Source: Clostridia bacterium (GTDB lineage Bacteria; Bacillota; Clostridia; Oscillospirales; Acutalibacteraceae). From it: a stretch of DNA of 13,313 bases. Positions 7,685-13,313 of the stretch are shown piece by piece. The stretch spans positions 1-13,313 of the forward strand of contig CAADUC010000050.1 in assembly GCA_900752115.1 (NCBI GenBank). Reading direction: 5' to 3'. The translations under genes were made by a program, and so were the position numbers. The notes beneath the pieces were generated by a model. The model saw only the letters and a list, made by a program, of their open reading frames with translations. It was not told where the DNA came from and did no database searches. Each line of letters opens with the position of its first letter. Position 1 is the stretch's first letter.

Positions 7685-7785
7685 AGCCGAACAGCCCTTT
7701 GATATCCTCCCTCTCCGGGAGACAGTGAAAGAAACCGCTGTCTTCTGGAGGGGGAGGATGTGCGTTTGGGGCTGTCCGGCTTTTT
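7685..7785 (+). terminator. Large nested hairpin and terminator between convergent genes
   Basis: Three nested stem segments are visible. The outer arms are AGCCGAACAGCCC (7685-7697) and GGGCTGTCCGGCT (7769-7781), 12 of 13 paired. The middle arms are ATCCTCCCTCTCC (7704-7716) and GGAGGGGGAGGAT (7747-7759), 12 of 13 with one G-U pair possible. The inner arms are AGACAG (7720-7725) and CTGTCT (7738-7743). TTTTT (7781-7785) follows on the plus strand, making this a terminator for the pseudokinase gene. On the minus strand the hairpin is followed by A-runs, so it is less suited to end tetR. It is far longer than an ordinary terminator. Confidence 0.65.
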
Positions 7786-7787
7786 GA

Positions 7788-8480
7788 TTAGCCGCGCCGC
7801 GCGGCCTCTTCCTTTTCTTCCGCTGCAGCGGGAGGCTGTGCGGCTATGCCGCGCAGCAGGCTGTCTAACGCCGTGTGTACCATCAGATTGACGTCAGCGC
7901 CGTATTTGGCGGAAAGGAAGCGGCTGTCTTTGGCAAAGATGGAGAGGATGGCTAACGCGCTGTACATCATGGTGGCGCAGGTGGGAATCGGCTCCAGATC
8001 CGGACGCACGCTGCCGTCGTGAAAATGGTTTGCCAGCAGCCGTACCGTCGCGCCCGTGCCAAAATCCTGCGGATGGAAAACGGTTTCATAAATACCGTGC
8101 GCTTCTTTTGCTGTTTCGCGCTGGTAGATGCTGTCAAATACGCGCAGGAACAGAAACGTATCCGTGCGTTCCGAAAATTCCTGGTAAAGGAAGTTGAAAA
8201 AGAGCGAGAAACGATCGTACGTTGTCTGCCAGGGGGCGGACAGCTGGACGCGCAGCTGTTCACCATATTCAAGCATACGTAGGTGATGAATTTCCCAGAG
8301 GATGCGCTCCTTGCTGCGGAAATATTTATACAGGGTGGCGCGGGTTACGCCGCTGGCTTCCGCAATCTGGGTGAGAGTAACGCTCTCGATGCCGTTTTCA
8401 ATGAACAGCCTCTGCGCGGCGCTTAAGATACGCTTTGTCTGCATCTGGCTGTGACGCTTGTATTTCGGTACATTGTTCAT
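7788..8480 (-). CDS. TetR/AcrR family transcriptional regulator
   Basis: About 230 residues from the chosen start. The N-terminal DNA-binding domain is clear: TKRILSAAQRLFIENG (15-30), then the helix-turn-helix VTLTQIAEASGVTRATLYKYF (34-54) and SKERILWEI. The remainder is a typical all-helical ligand-binding and dimerisation domain with no recognisable ligand signature; the C-terminus is Ala/Glu-rich. The start is uncertain: the ATG at 8480 has only a weak GAGG about 11 bases upstream, the frame is open to an ATG at 8570, and an ATG at 8444 would still keep the whole domain. The gene is divergent from the hydrolase/transporter operon at 8795, the usual arrangement for a regulator acting on its neighbour, so it is a candidate controller of that operon and of itself. 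The effector could be the imported solute or its product; this is inference. Confidence 0.9.
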   Translation of the reverse strand: MNNVPKYKRHSQMQTKRILSAAQRLFIENGIESVTLTQIAEASGVTRATLYKYFRSKERILWEIHHLRMLEYGEQLRVQLSAPWQTTYDRFSLFFNFLYQEFSERTDTFLFLRVFDSIYQRETAKEAHGIYETVFHPQDFGTGATVRLLANHFHDGSVRPDLEPIPTCATMMYSALAILSIFAKDSRFLSAKYGADVNLMVHTALDSLLRGIAAQPPAAAEEKEEAARRG

Positions 8481-8519
8481 GGGAGGATCGGCCTCGCTTT
8501 CTGCGTTGATTTTCTGCGA

Positions 8520-8547
8520 ACGGGCGCAGGGCTTGTTTCGCGCCCGT
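8520..8547. repeat. Hairpin in the tetR leader
   Basis: ACGGGCGC (8520-8527) and GCGCCCGT (8540-8547) form a perfect 8-bp stem with a 12-base loop. It lies between the likely tetR promoter and the preferred tetR start at 8480, in the stretch that would be coding only if the ATG at 8570 were used. There is no T-run on either side, so it is not a terminator. Confidence 0.4.
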
Positions 8548-8591
8548 ATGGACCCAGTGTTCCTAATCATATCGGCGTTACATCAGGAAAA

Positions 8592-8619
8592 AATGTAGTC
8601 CATGTAAAAAATTAGTAAA
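8592..8619 (-). promoter_or_regulatory. Possible tetR promoter
   Basis: On the minus strand there is a -35 TTTACT (8619-8614), a 16-base spacer and a -10 TACATT (8597-8592), matching 4 of 6 bases in each box. It would give a leader of about 105 bases to the ATG at 8480. It overlaps the GTAAA-type repeats described separately, which would allow autoregulation. Confidence 0.3.
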
Positions 8620-8680
8620 ACACACCCGCCGGCGTTCAATTTTAAACGATTTTACACGCACCGTTCACATTCTTTACATG
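8601..8680. promoter_or_regulatory. AT-rich divergent regulatory region with inverted GTAAA motifs
   Basis: The 314-base gap between tetR and the hydrolase gene holds this AT-rich stretch. CATGTAAA (8601-8608) and TTTACATG (8673-8680) are perfect inverted copies. GTAAAA (8615-8620) and TTTTAC (8650-8655) form an inner pair, and CGCCGGCG (8627-8634) is a palindrome near the middle. Arrangement and location fit regulator binding sites for the divergent pair of transcription units, but no established TetR operator was recognised. A convincing plus-strand promoter was not found; TATACA (8684-8689) and TATAGT (8711-8716) are possible -10 boxes without good -35 partners. Nothing else is visible from 8717 to 8780. 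Confidence 0.35.
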
Positions 8681-8781
8681 CCTTATACAGACTCGGCAGC
8701 AGGAATCGGCTATAGTAAGGCTGTTGCAAAAGAAAAGAGTTTGCTGCCGCCGGTTTCGAATTGTGTCTGGGCGGCAAGGAA

Positions 8782-8787
8782 AGGAAG
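8782..8787 (+). promoter_or_regulatory. Shine-Dalgarno site that sets the GTG start of the PHP hydrolase
   Basis: AGGAAG lies 7 bases before the GTG at 8795, inside a purine-rich run. The alternative in-frame ATG at 8678 has no ribosome binding site and falls within the AT-rich regulatory region, so the GTG is preferred. Confidence 0.65.
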
Positions 8788-8794
8788 ATCAAAA

Positions 8795-10051
8795 GTGACA
8801 AAGGAATTCCGTAAAACCGTCCGCCTTCTGCCGCAGCAGAAGGGGACGTATGTAGATGTGCCGTTTGAGGTGGAGCCGGGCGTCCGTTCGCTCACCATGC
8901 GGGTGGAATATCCAATGGTGTTTCCCAAATGCGTTGTGCAGCCTGCCCTGTACGGGCCAAACGGCCTGCGCGGCTGCTGCGCCGTGCAGAAAACGGGCTG
9001 CACCGTCAGCGCGGAGTTTGCTTCCCCGGGCTTTCAGGCGGCGCCCATCGAACCGGGCCGGTGGCGCGTCGCGCTGTCCGTAGCCGCCATGCAGGAGGAG
9101 ACGGAGGTTTCCGTCTGCATCGCCATGGAACCGGAAGCGCCCGCCTGGTATAAGGCGGATCTGCACCTGCACAGCTGCCACAGCGACGGCGGCTATACCG
9201 CTCAGGAAACCGTGGAATTGTGCCGTGACGCGGGTCTGGATATCATAGCATTGACGGACCATAACAGCGTGACGCAGAATGTGTTCTGCAAAACGGAGGA
9301 AGGACTCCTGCGTATGCCGGGCTATGAGTGGACGACGCGGCTGGGCCACGCGAACTTTATCGGCGTCGAAAAGCCTGTGCGTGATTTTGCCTCTCCTACG
9401 GTGGAAGATGCGAAGCGCATCCTTCGAGAAGCGCATGACAATGGTGCCCTGGTGGTGCTGAACCATCCGGGCGACCGGTTGGGCGGCTGGAAGGTCGGGA
9501 CGGATGATATCCCCTTCGACGCCTATGAAATCTGGAACGGCCCATGGCGCGACACAAACGATCAGTCTCTGGCGCTGTGGCAGGAAATGTTGGCACAAGG
9601 CCGCCGGATTCCGGCAGTAGGCGGCAGTGATACACACAGGGTGATCGCGGCGACAAAGCACGGGCACCCCTGCAACCATCTTTATGTTCAGCGTTTTGCC
9701 ATGGACGCGGTGCTGGAAGCCATCCGGGCGGGCCACTGCTATCTCACGCGCACGCCGGGCGACGGACCGGTGGAGCTGCGCGTCAATGAGGCGATGATGG
9801 GCGATACCGCCGCAGAAGCGCCGCGCTATGAACTGCATTTTGAGGCGTGCGGGCTTTCGTGCGGCGATGAGATCCTGCTCATCAGCGAACAGGGTCTGGT
9901 CCGCAAATGGACGGCCTCGGTAAGCTGCGAGCGCCGCACGCTGGAGGTGCCGCCAGCATTCTTCTACCGCCTGGAGGTGCGCCGTCCCTCGCTGCGCGGC
10001 GGCCAGCCGATCGTCATTACAAACCCGGTTTACCTGGCCGGGTCCCGCTGA
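8795..10051 (+). CDS. PHP-domain metallohydrolase, CehA/McbA-like
   Basis: 418 residues from a GTG start. Residues 1-115 look like a beta-rich N-terminal domain of unknown function. The PHP metal-binding domain follows at about 119-315: HLH (124-126) with D131, TDH (154-156), E178 in GYEW, H185, H224 in NHPGD, and SDTH (278-281). All the usual PHP metal ligands appear present, so the enzyme should be an active di- or trinuclear metal hydrolase. A C-terminal beta domain (about 325-410) ends the chain. There is no signal peptide or membrane helix, so it acts in the cytoplasm. PHP enzymes mostly cleave phosphoesters; the CehA/McbA subgroup was named after carbaryl hydrolases. The gene heads a probable operon, with the solute-binding lipoprotein starting 41 bases downstream, so its substrate is likely what the transporter imports. 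An organophosphate is an attractive guess, given the Ugp-like transporter, but is not shown. Confidence 0.85.
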   Translation: MTKEFRKTVRLLPQQKGTYVDVPFEVEPGVRSLTMRVEYPMVFPKCVVQPALYGPNGLRGCCAVQKTGCTVSAEFASPGFQAAPIEPGRWRVALSVAAMQEETEVSVCIAMEPEAPAWYKADLHLHSCHSDGGYTAQETVELCRDAGLDIIALTDHNSVTQNVFCKTEEGLLRMPGYEWTTRLGHANFIGVEKPVRDFASPTVEDAKRILREAHDNGALVVLNHPGDRLGGWKVGTDDIPFDAYEIWNGPWRDTNDQSLALWQEMLAQGRRIPAVGGSDTHRVIAATKHGHPCNHLYVQRFAMDAVLEAIRAGHCYLTRTPGDGPVELRVNEAMMGDTAAEAPRYELHFEACGLSCGDEILLISEQGLVRKWTASVSCERRTLEVPPAFFYRLEVRRPSLRGGQPIVITNPVYLAGSR

Positions 10052-10092
10052 GGGAAGCAGGAAAAACCCTGACAACAAAGGAGTGCAGTGAA

Positions 10093-11451
10093 ATGAAGAA
10101 AAGAATCCTGGCCGCTGCTGCGGCCGCCGTATGTGCTGCGGGAATGCTGGCCGGCTGCAGCGGGCAGAACACAGGGGAATCCGCCGCGCCGTCCAACGTC
10201 GAGAATACGAGCGGCAATACGCAGAGCGGACGTATCACCGTAACGTTCTGGCACGCCATGAATACCGATCTGATCCCTGAACTTGCAGAACAATTTAACC
10301 AGTCGCAGGACGCCGTGACCGTCGAGAGCCTGTACCAGGGTGAATATGGCGACGTACTGAACAACTTCCGCATGGCGATGGCCGCCGGCGGGCAGGACGC
10401 CCCGGATATTGTGCAGGTGTACGAGGGCGGCAGCGCGTTCATGATAGAAAGCGGGTACGCGACGCCGGTGCAGCAGTACATTGACGAGGAACAGTACGAT
10501 ATGTCGGATATTCTGCCGCTCATCCGCAATTACTATACCTACAACGGCGTCATGTATTCCATGCCCTTCAACAGTTCAAACGCCGTGCTGTATTACAACA
10601 AAGATATGTTCCGGGAGGCCGGCTTGGATCCCGATACGCCGCCGGCTACCTTCGCCGAACTGGGCGAGTATGCCAAAAAGCTGCAAAGCAGTGAGACGGC
10701 GGGCGTTGCACTGCCGATTGATACTTCACTGTTCGAGTTCAATATGGTAAACATCGGCAAGGAGATTGTGGACAACGGCAACGGCCGCGTGGAGCGCGCC
10801 ACCAAGGCGGTATTTGCCGACAACGGCGGCGGCCTTGAGGTATTCAACGCCTACAACGATTTGTATCTGACGGGCGCAGCCGAAGATTTCGGTTCCGATT
10901 CGCTGCAGGCGTTCATGGGGCGGAAAACCGCGATGACGATCTCCTCCTCATCGCTCATCTCCACCGTTGCCAAGACCGTGGCCGAAAATTTTGAGGTGGG
11001 CGTGGGTCCCATGCCGCGCGTGGATCCAGATGTGGACTGCGGGATTCCTGTGGGCGGCGGCACGCTTTGGCTGGCGAACAAGGGTACGCCGGATCAGGAA
11101 CGGGCAGCCTTCCAGTTTATGAAGTTTATGATTGAACCCGAAACGCAGGCCCAGTGGCACATGGCCACCGGGTACTATGCCATCAGCCAGCAGGCGTACG
11201 AGCTGGACAGCGTGAAAGCGTTTTATGAGGAAAATCCGCTGTTTAAGGTGGCCGTGGAGCAGATTAGGAATTCGAACACGGACGCCGTAGGCCCCGTATA
11301 TGCGGTTAACATGGAGGCGCGCAGCAAAATTCAGGACCACTGGCGCGCCATGATGGAGCAGGAGGAAACGCCGGAGGAGGCAATCCGTGCCGCTCAGGAC
11401 GAAATCACGGCGCTGATCGAGCAGTATAACGCAACCAACCCGTTGGCGTAA
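10093..11451 (+). CDS. ABC transporter solute-binding lipoprotein, UgpB-like (family 1)
   Basis: 452 residues. The start at 10093 has AAAGGAG (10077-10083) 9 bases upstream; the longer open frame overlaps the hydrolase gene and lacks the signal sequence. MKKR, then an Ala-rich hydrophobic stretch, then the lipobox LAGC with C22 mark a lipoprotein anchored outside the membrane, followed by a Ser/Asn-rich linker to about 45. The mature part closely follows the UgpB pattern: TFWHAM (51-56), YQGEYGDVLN (81-90), APDIVQVYEGGSAF (103-116), MPFNSSNAVLYYNKDMF (157-173), and late GGGTLW and QWHMATGYYAIS motifs. E. coli UgpB binds glycerol-3-phosphate and glycerophosphocholine, but close relatives bind sugars, so the ligand is unsettled. 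It delivers its ligand to the two permeases encoded directly downstream, whose first start is 10 bases after this stop. Confidence 0.92.
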   Translation: MKKRILAAAAAAVCAAGMLAGCSGQNTGESAAPSNVENTSGNTQSGRITVTFWHAMNTDLIPELAEQFNQSQDAVTVESLYQGEYGDVLNNFRMAMAAGGQDAPDIVQVYEGGSAFMIESGYATPVQQYIDEEQYDMSDILPLIRNYYTYNGVMYSMPFNSSNAVLYYNKDMFREAGLDPDTPPATFAELGEYAKKLQSSETAGVALPIDTSLFEFNMVNIGKEIVDNGNGRVERATKAVFADNGGGLEVFNAYNDLYLTGAAEDFGSDSLQAFMGRKTAMTISSSSLISTVAKTVAENFEVGVGPMPRVDPDVDCGIPVGGGTLWLANKGTPDQERAAFQFMKFMIEPETQAQWHMATGYYAISQQAYELDSVKAFYEENPLFKVAVEQIRNSNTDAVGPVYAVNMEARSKIQDHWRAMMEQEETPEEAIRAAQDEITALIEQYNATNPLA

Positions 11452-11461
11452 GGAGGCCGGC

Positions 11462-12409
11462 ATGGAGAACGTGAAGCGAAACACACTTTTCCCCGCGCGG
11501 GGAAATCAGGCCGCGGCGGCCGCTCGGGGCGGCCTGGCGCAGTTCTGGAAGCGGCATGAAAAGCGCTTGCTCGGCATCTTGTTCGTTCTGCCTGCGCTGT
11601 ACCTTTTGTGGCAGTTTTCGTACGGGGCTTTTTTCCAGACGCTGTACAACAGCGTACATCTGACCAATATCCGGGGCCAGGCAGTAGCGTTTTGTGGTTT
11701 TGATCTGTACCGTTCACTGCTGTCGGGCGAAGAATTTTGGAACAGCTGCCTCGTTTCGGTGGAATTCGTGCTCCTGACGGTGCTCCCTTCTCTGGCTGCT
11801 GCGCTGGCGTTGGCGGCGCTGTGCCGTGGGCGGATGCCGGGCGGCAGGCTGATAAACGTTCTGTTTTCCATGCCGGTTGCCGTATCCTCCGCCTGTGTGA
11901 CGATGGTGTTCATGACGCTGCTGGAACCGAGCATGGGGCTGGTGAACGAGCTGCTGGGCCTGGACCTCAAATGGTATTTGGACAGCGATCTCGCGTTGGT
12001 CAGCGTCGCGATGGTTGTAAACTGGAACCTTATCGCCATGGATTTTATCTTTCTGAGCGCGGCGCTGCGCGCCGTGCCGGTCAGTTATTATGAGAGCGCC
12101 TCGCTCGACGGCGCGGACGGCTGGAAGGTGTTCCGGAACATTACGCTGCCAAGCGTATCCCCCACGCTTTTTTTCCTTACCGTAGTGAATATACTGCAAA
12201 CGTTCCAGGCGTTTGGGCCGATCAATATTATGACGGGCGGCGGGCCGTCCGGCGCAACGGATGTGCTGTCGTACTCCATTTACCGGGATGCGTTTGTCAA
12301 TTATCAGTTCAGTCCGGCAGCAGCCAAGTCGGTCCTGCTGTTCTTCATCCTGCTGGGTGTAACCATGGTCCAGATGAAGAGCGAAAAGAGGAGGGTGTTT
12401 TATCAATGA
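11462..12409 (+). CDS. ABC transporter permease, UgpA/MalF-like (MetI-type fold)
   Basis: 315 residues, ATG with AGGAGG (11451-11456) 5 bases upstream. A basic cytoplasmic N-terminus (1-35) is followed by six predicted membrane helices at about 36-58, 95-121, 131-153, 178-200, 232-254 and 288-304. The EAA loop that docks the ATPase is at about 209-230 (ESASLDGADGWKVFRNITLP), with the conserved Gly. The GPINIMTGGGP segment (252-262) is typical of first-permease subunits of carbohydrate and glycerol-phosphate importers (CUT1 family). The C-terminus is short and basic. The stop overlaps the next start by ATGA, so the two permeases are translationally coupled and should form the heterodimeric channel. 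The sequence does not separate sugar from glycerol-phosphate importers; the UgpB-like partner gives the only hint. Confidence 0.93.
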   Translation: MENVKRNTLFPARGNQAAAAARGGLAQFWKRHEKRLLGILFVLPALYLLWQFSYGAFFQTLYNSVHLTNIRGQAVAFCGFDLYRSLLSGEEFWNSCLVSVEFVLLTVLPSLAAALALAALCRGRMPGGRLINVLFSMPVAVSSACVTMVFMTLLEPSMGLVNELLGLDLKWYLDSDLALVSVAMVVNWNLIAMDFIFLSAALRAVPVSYYESASLDGADGWKVFRNITLPSVSPTLFFLTVVNILQTFQAFGPINIMTGGGPSGATDVLSYSIYRDAFVNYQFSPAAAKSVLLFFILLGVTMVQMKSEKRRVFYQ

Positions 12410-13248
12410 GGGTGAGGAAGCCGGCGCGCTTTCTGCGCCGCGGCGGACTGCGCGCGCTGCTGGTGATTGCGGTTGCCCTGGTGTACCTGTTCCCGCTGGT
12501 GCGCATCTTCTCCATGAGCTTTACGAGCGCCTCGGAGCTGTATGCCGCCGAAGCGTCCATCCTGCCGCGCCAATTCACGCTGGAAAACTACGTTTCCGTT
12601 TTTGAAGGGAATATTCCCATCTTTACCTTCCTGAAAAATACCGTCGCGATGGCTTTGCTCATCACAGCGATACAGCTGGCTGTTTCCAGCATAACGGCGT
12701 ATGCGCTCACAGGGCTGGACTTGCCGTTCCAAAATGTAATCTTTGTCCTGATCCTGGGCGGGATGATGATCCCGTTTGAGTCCACCATGCTGTCGAATTA
12801 CCTGTTTGTGGCTGGCCACAGCCTGCGCAACACTTATCTGGGGCTGATTTTGCCCTTCCTCCTTTCGCCGGCCGGCGTATTCCTCATGCGGCAGCAGTTC
12901 CGTTCCATCCCACGCGAAATGTACGAGGCGGCCGCCATTGACGGCTGCGGCCCGCTGCGGCTGTTCGTCCGCATCCTGCTCCCGTTGTCCGGCAATGCGC
13001 TGGCTTCCCTTGGCATCCTGTCCATGGTTACGGCGTGGAACCAGTACGTCTGGCCCCTTCTTGTGACGGATAAAAACGAGATGCGCACCGTTCAGGTGGG
13101 GATTTCCATGCTGCAGGGGCTGGAATTTTCGGATTACACGCTCGTGATGGCGGGTATCGTGCTGGTGCTGCTGCCGTGCGTGCTGATCTTTATCGTAGGG
13201 TTCCGATTCTTTGTTGCGGGCCTGACCGAAGGCGCAGTGAAAGGGTAA
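12406..13248 (+). CDS. ABC transporter permease, UgpE/MalG-like (MetI-type fold)
   Basis: 280 residues, full length. Its ATG overlaps the upstream stop (ATGA); GGAGG (12390-12394) lies 11 bases before the start, a little far, consistent with reliance on coupling. Six predicted membrane helices lie at about 15-37, 74-101, 108-132, 143-162, 190-212 and 246-270. The EAA loop is EAAAIDGCGPLRLFVRILLP (174-193). The second-permease hallmarks MIPFE (121-125), WNQYVWPLL (211-219) and the ending GLTEGAVKG are present. With the preceding permease it forms the membrane pore. No nucleotide-binding subunit follows within the 65 bases left; it may be encoded beyond the window or be a shared MsmX/UgpC-type ATPase. 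Confidence 0.94.
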   Translation: MRVRKPARFLRRGGLRALLVIAVALVYLFPLVRIFSMSFTSASELYAAEASILPRQFTLENYVSVFEGNIPIFTFLKNTVAMALLITAIQLAVSSITAYALTGLDLPFQNVIFVLILGGMMIPFESTMLSNYLFVAGHSLRNTYLGLILPFLLSPAGVFLMRQQFRSIPREMYEAAAIDGCGPLRLFVRILLPLSGNALASLGILSMVTAWNQYVWPLLVTDKNEMRTVQVGISMLQGLEFSDYTLVMAGIVLVLLPCVLIFIVGFRFFVAGLTEGAVKG

Positions 13249-13313
13249 ACTTTTGCCATCCTGTCTTTTTGTTTTTTTACAAAGGCTCTATAAGCCAAAA
13301 GCCGGCCGGGGAG
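13249..13313 (+). other. Tail of the window after the transporter operon
   Basis: T-rich sequence (TTTTTGTTTTTTT near 13265-13277) follows the last permease without a clear preceding hairpin. GGCT-CTATA-AGCC (near 13284-13296) is a 4-bp stem only. No gene is visible. It cannot be told whether the operon continues, for example with an ATPase gene. Confidence 0.3.

Noticed and set aside
8641..8654. A CcpA cre-like site, TTTAAACGATTTTA
   Set aside because: It keeps the central CG and A/T flanks but lacks the strongly conserved G and C at positions 2 and 13, and AT-rich DNA gives such matches by chance.
8789..10078. A 429-codon open frame on the minus strand
   Set aside because: It is antisense to the PHP hydrolase, whose metal-binding motifs prove the plus-strand frame.
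1..13313. CRISPR arrays, tRNA and rRNA genes
   Set aside because: No regularly spaced direct repeats, tRNA cloverleaf with TTCGA-type arms, or rRNA-like blocks were seen on either strand.

Overview
The window looks like chromosomal DNA from an anaerobic, moderately GC-rich Firmicute of the class Clostridia, probably an Oscillospiraceae-like gut or sediment fermenter. The clues are consensus GGAGG ribosome binding sites, an oxygen-sensitive 2-hydroxyacyl-CoA dehydratase activase-type system, a YebC protein, a membrane PASTA protein with a zinc ribbon, and a UgpB-type lipoprotein with a short lipobox signal. The genus cannot be named from the sequence alone.

Left part (about 1-4830, minus strand): a two-gene operon read right to left from a strong promoter at 4801-4830. 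The first gene (1564-4479) encodes tandem ASKHA/BcrAD-BadF-type activase domains, a cysteine cluster and an activase-associated C-terminal region. The second (273-1562) carries the remaining dehydratase-like C-terminal part. They are one base apart and together have the length of the usual single-chain protein of about 1400 residues, so a normally fused protein is made here as two chains. The roughly 310-base leader holds a GC-rich hairpin with a T-rich flank (possible attenuator) and repeated CCGGAA palindromes. At the extreme left edge there is the start of another minus-strand reading frame.

Middle (4957-7785, plus strand): yebC with its own promoter and terminator, followed by a 592-residue membrane protein. 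This protein has an N-terminal zinc ribbon, a kinase fold in which the key catalytic motifs are replaced, one membrane helix, a Ser-rich linker and two PASTA domains. It ends at a large nested hairpin shared with the convergent tetR gene.

Right part (7788-13248): a TetR-family regulator (minus) is divergent from a likely four-gene operon (plus): a cytoplasmic PHP-domain (CehA/McbA-like) metallohydrolase, a UgpB-like solute-binding lipoprotein and two UgpA/UgpE-like permeases with ATGA overlap. No ATPase gene lies inside the window. The logical reading is import of a small polar, possibly phosphorylated, solute followed by hydrolysis in the cytoplasm, perhaps controlled by the TetR protein; the substrate is not determined.

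The most unusual items are the split activase/dehydratase with doubled cluster-binding cysteine pairs, the zinc-ribbon pseudokinase-PASTA receptor, and the pairing of a PHP hydrolase with a Ugp-like importer. No RNA genes, CRISPR arrays or complete mobile elements were found.
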